From NCBI RefSeq assembly GCF_900108115.1, contig NZ_FTPU01000012.1, forward strand, positions 28,877 through 92,876: a stretch of DNA of 64,000 bases, written 5' to 3'. This document shows, one piece after another, positions 34,274 through 43,724 of the stretch. Position numbers and translations under genes: made by a program. This DNA is from Epilithonimonas bovis DSM 19482 (GTDB lineage Bacteria; Bacteroidota; Bacteroidia; Flavobacteriales; Weeksellaceae). The notes under the pieces are model-generated. The model was not told where the DNA came from, made no database searches, and saw only the letters and a program-made list of their open reading frames with translations. Position 1 is the stretch's first letter. Every line of letters starts with the position of its first letter.

Positions 34274-34849
34274 ATGACAATTAACGGAAAGCTTTACAGC
34301 AACATCCTTTTGGTTTTTGCTCTGGAATCAGAAGCCGGAAAAGAATTTGAGAGTTTTAATAAATTGTTTGTTGGTGTAGGAAAAATTAAAGCGACTTATC
34401 ATCTTGTAAAAGCCATTCAAAAATCTAAGCCAGATCTCATAATCAATTTGGGAACAGCAGGAAGTACAGTTTTTGACAGAGGAAGTATTGTTAACTGTAA
34501 CCGTTTTATCCAGCGGGATATGGATGTAAGAGCATTGGGTTTTAAGAAATTTGAGACGCCATTTTCTGATGAACCAATTCTTTTGGAATATGGAATTAAA
34601 ACAAGCCATCTCCTGAACGGGATCTGCGGTTCCGGCGACCAATTCGAAATGGAACATAATAACCCCGAATACAACGTTATTGATATGGAAGCCTTTGCAC
34701 TTGCGAAAGTCGCCGAGCAGGAACAAATCGATTTTCTGTGCCTCAAATATATCTCTGACGGTGCCGATGACAATGCTGCTGATGATTGGACTCAGGAAGT
34801 GAAAAAAGCGTCGAAGGCATTAAGTCAAGCATTGCAGGGTTTAACATAA
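34274..34849 (+). CDS. MTA/SAH nucleosidase-like phosphorylase-superfamily protein
   Basis: 191 residues of the PNP_UDP_1 fold. Visible: INLGTAGS (base site), GSGDQFEM, the ribose-binding VIDMEAFALAKVAE, and the catalytic Asp region YISDGADDNA. It is shorter than E. coli Pfs (about 230), and the substrate could be methylthioadenosine or another purine nucleoside. It is the last gene of the lut operon, one base after lutC; the link to lactate use is unclear. A terminator follows. Confidence 0.85.
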   Translation: MTINGKLYSNILLVFALESEAGKEFESFNKLFVGVGKIKATYHLVKAIQKSKPDLIINLGTAGSTVFDRGSIVNCNRFIQRDMDVRALGFKKFETPFSDEPILLEYGIKTSHLLNGICGSGDQFEMEHNNPEYNVIDMEAFALAKVAEQEQIDFLCLKYISDGADDNAADDWTQEVKKASKALSQALQGLT

Positions 34850-34877
34850 AAACCAGCCAATTCGGCTGGTTTTTTAT
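34848..34877 (+). terminator. Rho-independent terminator of the lut operon
   Basis: AAACCAGCC / GGCTGGTTT stem around AATTC, followed by a T tract; it begins at the stop codon of the nucleosidase gene. Confidence 0.9.
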
Positions 34878-35088
34878 ATCATTTTTAGAGGTCATAAGAT
34901 ATTTTCATATCACCAAATATTCTTTATTAAAAGGAATTCTGATCATTTTTAATTCTCGCAGATTATTCGGATTATGCAGATGCTGAAATTTAAATCTGTA
35001 AAATCTGCCTCATCAGCGAGAACATTATATTTTTCAATAGGTAATTAAATGATGACTTCTATATTTTATATCAAAGGCAATTCAAATA

Positions 35089-36129
35089 TTATCCGTTAAA
35101 AACCTGATTCTCTTGTTCCTGAACTCGGATAAAAGTTGTTCGCTTAGAAAGTTCTTTCAACTTTGATGCACCAACATAAGTACAGGTAGAACGAACGCCG
35201 CCCAAAATATCTTTTACAGTTTCCGAAACAGGACCTTTGTAAGGAACTTTCACGGTTTTTCCTTCGGAAGCACGATATTCTGCAACACCACCGGAATGTT
35301 TATCCATTGCAGTTTGAGAGCTCATTCCGTAGAATAATCGGAAGGTTTTTCCGTTTTCTGTGATTAGTTCTCCGCCGCTTTCATCGTGTCCGGCAAACAT
35401 TCCTCCCAACATTACGAAATCTGAGCCGCCGCCAAAAGCTTTGGCAACATCTCCAGGAACTTTGCAACCGCCGTCACCAATGATCTGTCCGCCAAGGCCG
35501 TGCGCTGCATCCGCACATTCTATAATCGCGGAAAGTTGAGGATAACCAACGCCGGTTTTCACACGGGTCGTACAAACCGAACCCGGCCCAATTCCCACTT
35601 TGATGATATCCGCACCCGCCAAAATCAATTCTTCTACCATTTCGCCCGTTACTACATTTCCTGCCATGATGATTTTATCCGGGAAATTTTGACGAGCTTT
35701 TTTCACAAACTCAACAAAATGTTCAGAATAACCATTTGCCACATCAATACATAAAAACTGAATCTTTGGATTGGCATCCAGAATCGTTTTGATTTTTTGT
35801 TCGTCAGCTTTTCCGGTTCCTGTGCTCAGTGCGATGTATTGGTAGAAGTCATCGCTTTTATCTTTCAGAAAATCAGTCCATTCCTGTACAGAATAGTGTT
35901 TATGAACAGCCGTAATGATTTTTTCTTTGTAAAGTGCTTCCGCCATTTCGAAAGTGCCGACAGTGTCCATATTGGCAGCAATCAGCGGAACGCCGCTCCA
36001 TTTTTTCTTGGTATGAAGAAAAGTGAATTCTCTTTCTATTGTTACTTCTGAACGGGATTTGAGTGTTGAACGCTTCGGACGAAACATCACATCTTTAAAG
36101 CCTAATTTGATTTCGTTTTCTATTCGCAT
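35089..36129 (-). CDS. guaC: GMP reductase
   Basis: 346 residues of the IMPDH/GMPR barrel. The GuaC-specific N-terminus ([16 protein letters not shown]), the catalytic Cys in [20 protein letters not shown] (split [20 protein letters not shown]), [23 protein letters not shown] phosphate site and GMSSQTAM with C-terminal [11 protein letters not shown] are seen. No CBS domains, unlike IMPDH. It converts GMP to IMP with NADPH. The gene is monocistronic and divergent from a glycosyltransferase gene, with a dispersed repeat between them. Confidence 0.95.
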   Translation of the reverse strand: MRIENEIKLGFKDVMFRPKRSTLKSRSEVTIEREFTFLHTKKKWSGVPLIAANMDTVGTFEMAEALYKEKIITAVHKHYSVQEWTDFLKDKSDDFYQYIALSTGTGKADEQKIKTILDANPKIQFLCIDVANGYSEHFVEFVKKARQNFPDKIIMAGNVVTGEMVEELILAGADIIKVGIGPGSVCTTRVKTGVGYPQLSAIIECADAAHGLGGQIIGDGGCKVPGDVAKAFGGGSDFVMLGGMFAGHDESGGELITENGKTFRLFYGMSSQTAMDKHSGGVAEYRASEGKTVKVPYKGPVSETVKDILGGVRSTCTYVGASKLKELSKRTTFIRVQEQENQVFNG

Positions 36130-36213
36130 AGGTCAAAATTAGTATAAATTTTCCCAAAAAAGAATAGAATTTATATTGCTTTTTCAGGTAATCCAAAGTA
36201 TTATTTTCAGGGG

Positions 36214-36356
36214 CTTTATCCGCCGCCTGTAGTTAGCCTGAGCTTGTCGAAGGGCTCCCGCTATGTAACACTGAGGCTCTCGAAGTGTCCGCTCAAATCT
36301 TACGGAGTGGTTCATTGATTCAAATTAAAAATAAAAAATAGGTTGAGATAAGTCGG
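36214..36356 (-). repeat. Dispersed ~140-bp intergenic repeat, copy B
   Basis: The inverted counterpart of copies A and C. Its minus strand reads CCGACTTATCTCAAC, AATCAATGAACCACTCCGTA, GCGGGAGCCCTTCGACAAGC and GGCGGATAAAG in the same order. It occupies most of the 326-base gap between guaC and the glycosyltransferase gene. Confidence 0.9.
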
Positions 36357-36442
36357 ACAGCACGCCATTCGATGTAAAAAAACCTTCACAGTTCAAAACT
36401 CTGGAAACGTCTCAATAATAAAATAAATCAATTAAGATTCTC

Positions 36443-36450
36443 TATTTTTG
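36443..36450 (+). promoter_or_regulatory. -7 element almost touching the glycosyltransferase start
   Basis: TATTTTTG fits TAnnTTTG and ends 5 bases before the GTG start. If used, the transcript would be leaderless or nearly so. No -33 TTTG is visible at the usual distance. Confidence 0.4.
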
Positions 36451-36455
36451 CCTTT

Positions 36456-37670
36456 GTGAAACATCTTGTCATTATAGGTCTCGTGATCCCGGAGCCAGCT
36501 TCTACAGCTGCGGGGCAAAGGATGATGCAACTCATTCAGCTTTTTACTGAAGCCGGTTATCAAATTAGTTTTCTGACGACTTCTAACAATATCGAATTTT
36601 CGGAAAAAATTGAGATCCATAAAATTGAGATTAACAACAATAGTTTTGACGAGAAAATCAAAAGCCTGAATCCCGACATAGTCCTTTTTGACCGCTATGT
36701 GACCGAAGAGCAGTTTGGTTGGCGCGTTTCTGAAAACTGTCCGCAGGCGCTCAAAATTTTGGATACAGAGGATCTGCATTTTCTGAGAGAGGCAAGGCGG
36801 AAGGCTTTTGTTGAGAAAAGGGAAGTCAGGGATTGGGACTTTATAAATGATATTTTCAAAAGAGAAATAGCTTCTATTCTGCGATGTGATCTGTCTCTGA
36901 TCATTTCTGAATTTGAATATCGGCTTCTTACTGAAAAGTTTAAAATTAATTCTGACATCCTGTTTTATATTCCTTTTTTAACCGAAAAAACCGAAAAAAA
37001 TAAAACGCCGTTTGAAGACAGGCAACATTTTGTAAGTTTAGGGAACTTCCTCCACGAACCGAATTGGCAAACCGTTCTCAAACTGAAATCCATCTGGAAA
37101 AATATTAGAAAAGATCTTCCTCAAGCTGAACTTCATATTTATGGTGCTTATGCTAGGGAGAAGGTTTTTCAGCTGCATAACGAGAAAGAAGGTTTTATCG
37201 TAAAGGGTAGGGCAGGATCGATTGAAAATATTTTTAATCAGTATAAAGTGTTGCTGGCTCCAATTCCTTTTGGTGCAGGCTTGAAGGGTAAACTTTGGGA
37301 AAGTATGAAGTTTGGTTTGCCCAATGTGACGAGTTCTGTAGGCGCAGAAGCCATGCACAAAGATCTACCCTGGAATGGCTTTATCGAGGATTCTGACGAG
37401 AAATTTATACAAAAATCGATTGAATTGTACCAAAACAAAACAGTTTGGAACTGGGCCAACGCGAATGCTTTTCGGATTTTAGAAGAAGTTTTTGATAAAA
37501 ATAGTTACGTCATAGATTTTTGGGATAAGGTTTTGAAAATCGAAAATAATCTGGGAAACCATCGTACAGAAAATTTTATGGGGCAAATCCTGCAACACCA
37601 TCAGCTCAACTCTGTAAAATATATGAGCCGATGGATTGAGGAAAAAAATAAAAGGGATATATTGGAATAA
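36456..37670 (+). CDS. Glycosyltransferase (GT4-like)
   Basis: 404 residues from a GTG start that gives a clean beta-strand N-terminus (KHLVIIGLVIPEP). The C-terminal half shows the GT-B pattern: NFLHEPNWQTV, ELHIYGAY, VLLAPIPFGAGLKGKLWESM and LPNVTSSVGAEAM, with the Glu of the E-x7-E-like nucleotide-sugar site. The acceptor and sugar are unknown; surface polysaccharide is likely. Monocistronic; the stop codon lies in the stem of a terminator. Confidence 0.88.
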   Translation: MKHLVIIGLVIPEPASTAAGQRMMQLIQLFTEAGYQISFLTTSNNIEFSEKIEIHKIEINNNSFDEKIKSLNPDIVLFDRYVTEEQFGWRVSENCPQALKILDTEDLHFLREARRKAFVEKREVRDWDFINDIFKREIASILRCDLSLIISEFEYRLLTEKFKINSDILFYIPFLTEKTEKNKTPFEDRQHFVSLGNFLHEPNWQTVLKLKSIWKNIRKDLPQAELHIYGAYAREKVFQLHNEKEGFIVKGRAGSIENIFNQYKVLLAPIPFGAGLKGKLWESMKFGLPNVTSSVGAEAMHKDLPWNGFIEDSDEKFIQKSIELYQNKTVWNWANANAFRILEEVFDKNSYVIDFWDKVLKIENNLGNHRTENFMGQILQHHQLNSVKYMSRWIEEKNKRDILE

Positions 37671-37697
37671 GCTGCCTGAAAAGACAGCTTATTTTAA
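37666..37697 (+). terminator. Terminator between the glycosyltransferase and TonB receptor genes
   Basis: AATAAGCTG (37666-37674) pairs with CAGCTTATT (37685-37693), followed by TTAAAAT. The glycosyltransferase stop codon is inside the left arm. It may act on both strands. Confidence 0.75.
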
Positions 37698-37704
37698 AAT
37701 CAGC

Positions 37705-39696
37705 CTAAAAATCATAAGAGTACGAAACCCCGACGTTTCTGCCAGGCATCATAATTCTCTGCATTTTATTAGCATATAATGTTCGGTTAAGATATTCGGT
37801 ATAATTTCGGTTAAAAAGATTGTTGATATCCAGGCCAAAGTGTCCTCCACGAAATATTTTATAGCCGAAGTGCAAGTCAAAAAGAGAAAAATCTGGTGTT
37901 TCTGTTTCCGCAAAATTAGGATTTATCCGCTTTTGCCTCCCGGCAAATCGGTAATTGATGCTTGCGAAAAAATGTTCAGTTTCTGCTGCAAGTTTCCACC
38001 GCACATCCACAGGCGCGATTTCCGGTAATGGGTTTTTGTTCGCCATGTCTTCTGCATAAGTATAAGCTGCCGCCGCTTCGGAATGAAAAATATCAGAAAT
38101 ATGCCACTTAATCTGGCTTTCAAAACCTGTCCTGTAAGCTTTGCCAATGTTTTGAAACTGTCTTACTCCGGGCGATGACATCGATGTTGGTTTGATGTCG
38201 TTTCTCACCACCGCAGAAATGTAATTTTGCATCAAAGAATAGAATACATCCATCTGGAAATAGAATGCTGAAGCCAGTTGCATGGTATAGATGAGGTCTG
38301 CCTGATTATTAGTTTCCGGTTTCAGGAGAGGATTTCCTATATATTCGTAATTGTCATTTCCTACAGGAAACTTGTTGATAAAACGTTCCGTAAGCCCCGC
38401 ACTTCGCTGAGCCCTTCCTAACCAAAACGAAATTTGTGAATGGCTGTCAATAATTTTTTCAAAACCTGCACTGATATTATGATTGAGTTGCTGCGCATTC
38501 ATTTTACCATAAAGCTGGCTGAATAAAGCGGCTGTTTCAGATGCGTCAGAATTATTATAATCCATTCTGTAAGAGAGCTTTAATCTAGATTGTCTCAATG
38601 AATATTGATATTCGTTAAACCAGCCTAGTTGGAAAATCCCCGAATCCTGCCAACTTGTTCCGTCCCGCATCATTGGCATTGCCATAGCCATTGTAAGCGA
38701 GGTATTTTTTGCTCTTTCATTTTTGTAGTCAAGGCCTGTATAAAACTGATGTTTCCCGGACATCATCTTCAATTCGCTTCTCAGTCCGTAGGTTCCGGAA
38801 GAAACATCCGAAACCATAGAACCGTTCTCTGTCCCCATAGAATGATGTACCGCTGATGAATAGGCATTAAAGTTAAATTCCTTAAGCAAAGAATGATGAA
38901 ACTCCGAATGATGCATCAGCTGAAACATCCAGGTTTTGTCATACAGCAATTTCATTGATAAAGCAGGGAAATCTGTATCCCTGCCCTGATTGGTATTGGC
39001 TTGCAGGCTTGTATAATGATCCTGGCTCCATCTGTAAATGGTTTTATAACCAAAGTTATAGCGTTTAAACATGGCCGGGACAGCATTTCCCGCGCCGTCT
39101 TTATAATCCTCACCTTTTTGATAGGCACCGGAGAATTGTGAAATGATGTTTTTCGATCTCAGGTTAAGCGTCGCTTCGTTACGGGAAATACTGCCATTAC
39201 TTTCATAAGATGTTGACAGTCTTCCGCTAGCCTTAAAACCGTCCGAAAATTCCGGTTTGAAACTCACAAAGTTTGCCGTTGCCCCGATCGAAGAACCAAA
39301 TCTGAAAAAGTAAGGACCTTTGTAAATCTCGACTTTTTCAATTTGGTTCATATTGATTTGGGAAACCGGAGCGTCCATCCGGCTTGGGCAGGCTTGTACC
39401 GCATTTTGTGCGCCATCTGCAATAATGTTCAGCTGCTCGTATTTGAAACCTCTGAAAACCGGATCAGAAGCATAGTTCCCAGATTTTCTAATACCGGAGA
39501 ATTCTGTAGTTTCGGTTAAAAATTTCCCGGCATCATGATTAAGCCAGTCTGTGGATTGGGTATGGATTTGTGTTTTTTTTGCCGAAAAAGCGGTGTTTAT
39601 AATAACACGTTCTATAGGATGGTAAATGGTGTCTTTTTGGGCGTAAAGTATAGTCGCTGCTCCCAAAAAGAGAAGTTGTGCAAGTTTAGCTCTCAT
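37705..39696 (-). CDS. TonB-dependent receptor, probably for copper
   Basis: 663 residues. A signal peptide (about 1-20) precedes a plug domain with DPVFRGFKYEQLNIIADGAQ (split DPVFRGF, EQLNIIADG). The CPSRMDAP motif (103-110) resembles the C-x-x-R-M-D-P motif of OprC/NosA copper receptors. Met- and His-rich stretches support metal binding: MHHSEFHH (261-268), HHSMG (284-288), MAMAMPMM (336-343). The barrel ends in an aromatic residue (YSYDF). A small Cys-rich membrane protein is encoded upstream. The metal assignment is an inference from motifs. Confidence 0.88.
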   Translation of the reverse strand: MRAKLAQLLFLGAATILYAQKDTIYHPIERVIINTAFSAKKTQIHTQSTDWLNHDAGKFLTETTEFSGIRKSGNYASDPVFRGFKYEQLNIIADGAQNAVQACPSRMDAPVSQINMNQIEKVEIYKGPYFFRFGSSIGATANFVSFKPEFSDGFKASGRLSTSYESNGSISRNEATLNLRSKNIISQFSGAYQKGEDYKDGAGNAVPAMFKRYNFGYKTIYRWSQDHYTSLQANTNQGRDTDFPALSMKLLYDKTWMFQLMHHSEFHHSLLKEFNFNAYSSAVHHSMGTENGSMVSDVSSGTYGLRSELKMMSGKHQFYTGLDYKNERAKNTSLTMAMAMPMMRDGTSWQDSGIFQLGWFNEYQYSLRQSRLKLSYRMDYNNSDASETAALFSQLYGKMNAQQLNHNISAGFEKIIDSHSQISFWLGRAQRSAGLTERFINKFPVGNDNYEYIGNPLLKPETNNQADLIYTMQLASAFYFQMDVFYSLMQNYISAVVRNDIKPTSMSSPGVRQFQNIGKAYRTGFESQIKWHISDIFHSEAAAAYTYAEDMANKNPLPEIAPVDVRWKLAAETEHFFASINYRFAGRQKRINPNFAETETPDFSLFDLHFGYKIFRGGHFGLDINNLFNRNYTEYLNRTLYANKMQRIMMPGRNVGVSYSYDF

Positions 39697-39772
39697 AAAA
39701 ATTTTAAAAAAGTTATTTAGGCCATGACCAGATAGTCAAAGCAGGTAAAATCAAAAAAATAGGATTGAGGAG

Positions 39773-40132
39773 CTAAACTTGCGGAGGATGTGGAAAAGAC
39801 GCAGCAAAACCTGTTGTTGGTTCCAGACTGTAGCTTGAGAATATGGCGGTTAATTTTACTGAAAAGCATTGTGACGCATTGAAAACAAAATCACAGTCAT
39901 TAATCAGGTAAATTTCAAAACCAAGACGGGCTTCATTAAGATCAGAATTTTGTTTTTCTCTTTCTTTGGCTGACTGGCATTTGCCATGGCAACTCAGTTC
40001 CGGTTTGTTCTTGTTGACGCAGTGTGACTCGTAAAAATGACGGTTCATCTGATAATCAAGAAAGATCAGCGACTTTTGAAAACCCGCTAAGAATACGAAC
40101 ACTGATAAAAAAATGATAATAACCTTCTTCAA
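39773..40132 (-). CDS. Small Cys-containing membrane/exported protein next to the receptor
   Basis: 119 residues. One N-terminal hydrophobic helix (about 3-20), then HCVNKNKPELSCHGKCQ (38-54), a three-Cys motif with His that is typical of a Bacteroidota family often found beside TonB receptors. A variable region and FPHPPQV tail follow. The spacing to the receptor gene (76 bases) suggests one transcript. A copper-binding role for the Cys/His motif is plausible but unproven. Confidence 0.78.
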   Translation of the reverse strand: MKKVIIIFLSVFVFLAGFQKSLIFLDYQMNRHFYESHCVNKNKPELSCHGKCQSAKEREKQNSDLNEARLGFEIYLINDCDFVFNASQCFSVKLTAIFSSYSLEPTTGFAASFPHPPQV

Positions 40133-40207
40133 CCATGCAAAAGTAATGCTTTCTCCCTCGCTGTAAAACGTGAATTATATCATTAATTTGTTCTGCAAAA
40201 AGCAACG

Positions 40208-40720
40208 TTATTTGACCAGTGCCCAAATTCCTAAACCAATCCCGGCATAGGCCACAACCGTTATAATATCTGCTGTCCGCTGAGAGAATCTCCTTTCAGC
40301 AATCGTTTGTTGGTTGATTTGGTTCTTGTGAAATTTTAGCTGTCTTTTGGGATGGTGGATAACATGTGCCACCAACGTGTCGTTCTCCCATTTGTCAACC
40401 TGTATCTTATATGGCCTGCCTCCAACTTCGATTTTAAAATATTTATTAGCTTCCAGCTTTTCTTCGATTGTTGAAGGTGTTGGATTGGCATTGTTCTCTT
40501 TACTTTTACCTATTTTCGTTTTCTGCAGACTCTGCGCCTGAACCGCTGATAATTTGGCTCGAGAAACAGCCGTCATTTTTTCTTCTGCAGCATTAGCCGG
40601 CATAACCGGTGCTTCATTACTGCTTTGGGTTTTCACATCCTTCTTCTCTGCAATGGTTTTGTAAGTATAACAGTTCATTAGAGAAAATGATACAATAAAA
40701 AGGTAAAAATATTTTTTCAT
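40208..40720 (-). CDS. Lipoprotein of unknown function
   Basis: 170 residues with a lipobox LMNC (lipid Cys near 17). A low-complexity linker (about 25-100) leads to a small domain (about 95-140, YFKIEVGGRPYKIQVDKW) and a C-terminal hydrophobic helix (IITVVAYAGIGLGIWALV). It sits 75 bases upstream of the small Cys protein on the same strand. I recognise no family. The C-terminal layout resembles the lipoprotein at 44.5 kb. Confidence 0.75.
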   Translation of the reverse strand: MKKYFYLFIVSFSLMNCYTYKTIAEKKDVKTQSSNEAPVMPANAAEEKMTAVSRAKLSAVQAQSLQKTKIGKSKENNANPTPSTIEEKLEANKYFKIEVGGRPYKIQVDKWENDTLVAHVIHHPKRQLKFHKNQINQQTIAERRFSQRTADIITVVAYAGIGLGIWALVK

Positions 40721-40902
40721 TAGCCAAATTTAAGAATTAAACGTATTATTTTTAATTTTCTTTGGTCGCATTCTAATTTTTGAAGGCTCTTAATACTTTA
40801 TTGGTCTTGTAAAAAATTTAAAAACCAGGTCTTTTGGTTTTTATCAAACTTATATTCTCTGAATTAATTTTGTACTTTAGCGCTTCAAAAAAATTACGAG
40901 AA

Positions 40903-43482
40903 TTGGCTAAGAAAGAGACTCCGTTAATGACGCAATATAACACCATCAAGGCAAAATATCCTGATGCGCTGTTGCTGTTCCGTGTGGGAGATTTCTACGA
41001 GACTTTTGGTCAGGATGCGATAAAAACTTCGCAGATCCTTGGGATTGTTCTCACCAAAAGAGCCAACGGCGAAGGCCATATCGAGTTAGCCGGATTTCCG
41101 CATCATTCTGTAGATTCTTACCTGCCAAAATTGGTAAGAGCAGGAATGCGGGTTGCCATCTGTGATCAGCTGGAAGACCCAAAATCGGTTAAAGGAATTG
41201 TAAAACGTGGTGTTACAGAATTGGTAACGCCCGGAGTAACGTTTAACGATCAGGTTTTATCATCTAAGAAGAATAATTTCCTGCTGTCACTGCATAAAGA
41301 AAAAGAAAAGTACGGTATGGCATTAGTTGATGTTTCTACCGGAGAATTTCTCGTGAGTGAAGGCAATCTTGAAAAATTACTTCACATTGTTCATACTTTT
41401 GATCCGAGTGAAATTATCTATCAGAGAACTTCAGAAATCCCGAACCAGCTCAGAAATAAAAATGTTTTTAAGTTGGAGGACTGGGCATTTCGCTATGCTT
41501 ATGCTTATGAAAAACTGACTTCTCACTTCAAAACACAATCTTTGAAAGGTTTTGGGATTGAGGATTTTCAACTGGGGATTACCGCAGCCGGAGCTATTTT
41601 CGCCTACTTGGTAGAAGATACACATCATTCACTTTTACAGCATATTACAAAAATTCAGGTTATTCCGCAGGATGATTTTTTGATGATGGATAACTTCACG
41701 CTCAGGAATCTGGAAATTGTTTATTCTGCCAATCATCAGGGGAAATCCCTTCTTGATATCATCGATAAAACATCTACACCAATGGGCGGAAGATTGTTGA
41801 GAAGACGATTGATCCTACCTTTAAAAAATATTGGCGACATCAACAGAAGACTCAACCTGATTGAATTCCTGAACAAAGAAGAATTTCTGAAATTTGAGAT
41901 CAAAGATCTGCTAAAAGGCATTTCGGATCTGGATCGTTTGATAGGGAAATTGGCTGCCGAAAAAATCTCACCGAAAGAATTAGGTTATCTCCGTCAAAGT
42001 ATTATTAATATCAATGAGATCAGAAAAAAACTCCTGAAATTTCCGGATGTGCTGGCCTGGATTGATCCTTTTATTAATCTGGAGGAATTAATAGATTTTA
42101 TCAACAATCATCTGAATGATGAGCTTCCCGTGAACATCAGCAAAGGGAATGTCATCAAAGAAGGAATCTCGGAAGAGCTCGACCATTTGAGAAACCTCCA
42201 AAGCAAAGGCCGTGGTTTCTTGGACGAAATGTGCCAGCGCGAAATCGAAAGAACAGGGATCACAAGTCTGAAAATTGATTTCAACGGAGTTTTCGGATAT
42301 TATATCGAGGTCCGAAATACTCATAAAGACAAAGTTCCTGAAGATTGGATCAGAAAACAGACTTTGGTAAATGCCGAACGATACATTACCGAAGAACTGA
42401 AAGAATACGAAAATCAAATTCTTGGAGCTGAAGAAAAAATTGGAAAATTGGAATTAGAACTTTACAGGAATGTCTGTGAAAATGTTTTGATTTATATTGA
42501 CCAGTTACAGGAAAATTCTAAACTGATCGGTGAATTGGATTGCGCTGTTGGTTTGTCAGATTTATCGGTTGAAGACAATTACACAAAACCTATTCTGAAT
42601 GATTCTTTCTCAATAGACATCCAGGAAGGACGACATCCAATCATAGAAAAATCTTTACCGCTAGGCGAATCTTATATCCCGAATGATGTTTTTCTTGACA
42701 GGGATTCTCAACAGATCATTATGGTTACCGGACCGAATATGGCCGGTAAATCCGCCATCCTGAGACAAACAGCGATCATTTCTTTACTGGCGCAGATCGG
42801 GAGTTTTGTCCCTGCGAAACACGCAGAGATCGGGACATTGGACAAGATCTTCACAAGAGTTGGCGCAACGGATAATCTGTCGGCCGGCGAATCGACTTTT
42901 ATGGTGGAAATGAATGAAGCGGCAAATATCCTTAATAATATCTCGGACAGAAGCTTGATTTTACTGGATGAGATCGGTCGTGGGACTTCCACTTACGACG
43001 GTGTTTCCATTGCCTGGGCTATTGCAGAATATCTTCATCAACATCCAACACAACCGAAAACCTTGTTCGCAACGCATTACCACGAGTTGAACGAGATGTC
43101 TGTGAACTTCGAGAGAATCAAGAATTTTCACGTTTCAATCCAGGAAGCAAAGGGCAATATTATCTTCCTCAGAAAATTGATTTCCGGCGGCAGTGAGCAC
43201 AGCTTCGGTATCCACGTGGCGAAGCTGGCAGGGATGCCATCAAAAGTTGTCAATCGTGCCAATGAGATTCTGAAAACATTGGAGTCCAGCCGAACGACTC
43301 ATGATTCAGGAGAAAAAATAAAAAGAGTCACCGAAGAGAATCTTCAGCTTTCGTTTTTCCAATTAGATGATCCTGTTTTGGAAAATATCCGTGAAGAACT
43401 GACCAAAATAGACATCAACACCCTTACGCCAATCGAGGCGCTTATGAAGCTGAATGCGATAAAAAAGATGATTGGTAAATAA
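40903..43482 (+). CDS. mutS: DNA mismatch repair protein MutS
   Basis: 859 residues from a TTG at 40903 (AKKETPLMTQYNTIK), which gives the expected MutS N-terminus; the next ATG (40927) would remove eight residues, and the open frame further upstream is unrelated. Mismatch-recognition domain I has LLFRVGDFYETFGQDA (the F-x-E motif, here FYE). The ATPase has Walker A GPNMAGKSAIL, DEIGRGTSTYDG and ATHYHEL. It starts methyl-independent mismatch repair with MutL, which is not here. A TAATTTTG lies at 40865-40872. Confidence 0.97.
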   Translation: MAKKETPLMTQYNTIKAKYPDALLLFRVGDFYETFGQDAIKTSQILGIVLTKRANGEGHIELAGFPHHSVDSYLPKLVRAGMRVAICDQLEDPKSVKGIVKRGVTELVTPGVTFNDQVLSSKKNNFLLSLHKEKEKYGMALVDVSTGEFLVSEGNLEKLLHIVHTFDPSEIIYQRTSEIPNQLRNKNVFKLEDWAFRYAYAYEKLTSHFKTQSLKGFGIEDFQLGITAAGAIFAYLVEDTHHSLLQHITKIQVIPQDDFLMMDNFTLRNLEIVYSANHQGKSLLDIIDKTSTPMGGRLLRRRLILPLKNIGDINRRLNLIEFLNKEEFLKFEIKDLLKGISDLDRLIGKLAAEKISPKELGYLRQSIININEIRKKLLKFPDVLAWIDPFINLEELIDFINNHLNDELPVNISKGNVIKEGISEELDHLRNLQSKGRGFLDEMCQREIERTGITSLKIDFNGVFGYYIEVRNTHKDKVPEDWIRKQTLVNAERYITEELKEYENQILGAEEKIGKLELELYRNVCENVLIYIDQLQENSKLIGELDCAVGLSDLSVEDNYTKPILNDSFSIDIQEGRHPIIEKSLPLGESYIPNDVFLDRDSQQIIMVTGPNMAGKSAILRQTAIISLLAQIGSFVPAKHAEIGTLDKIFTRVGATDNLSAGESTFMVEMNEAANILNNISDRSLILLDEIGRGTSTYDGVSIAWAIAEYLHQHPTQPKTLFATHYHELNEMSVNFERIKNFHVSIQEAKGNIIFLRKLISGGSEHSFGIHVAKLAGMPSKVVNRANEILKTLESSRTTHDSGEKIKRVTEENLQLSFFQLDDPVLENIREELTKIDINTLTPIEALMKLNAIKKMIGK

Positions 43483-43484
43483 TC

Positions 43485-43661
43485 CTATCTTGAGATGGTA
43501 TCCGCTGTGTTGTTTTGAGAGTTAGCTGCGGCCGAATCTACGCCATCATTTCTAATACTGTCTGCGCTGCGGCTTTTTTTGTCTTTATCAATTTTCCCTT
43601 TATCCGGGATACAACTTGTGGAAACAATGGATAACACGGCGATTAATAATAACTTTTTCAT
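43485..43661 (-). CDS. Small lipoprotein, 58 residues
   Basis: A short frame converging on mutS: ATG at 43661, TAG at 43485, three bases from the mutS stop. It begins MKKLLLIAVLSIVSTSCIPD, a textbook lipoprotein signal with lipid Cys C17. The rest is hydrophilic, rich in Lys, Ser, Asp and Asn, with no fold apparent. Its signal peptide and codon use argue that it is real. Function unknown. Confidence 0.72.
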   Translation of the reverse strand: MKKLLLIAVLSIVSTSCIPDKGKIDKDKKSRSADSIRNDGVDSAAANSQNNTADTISR

Positions 43662-43724
43662 AATAATAGGATTTGGTTAAGATTATATTCTCAAAAATCA
43701 AACCGAAAAAGCTTCCCATTCAGT

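Noticed and set aside
43205..43220. CCACGTGG sequence inside mutS, parS-like core
   Set aside because: Only 8 bases match; the flanks do not fit parS and the site is coding.
43711..43722. CCCATTCAGTA before the thioredoxin-like gene, resembling one LytTR half-site
   Set aside because: Single, incomplete, no partner 21 bases away.
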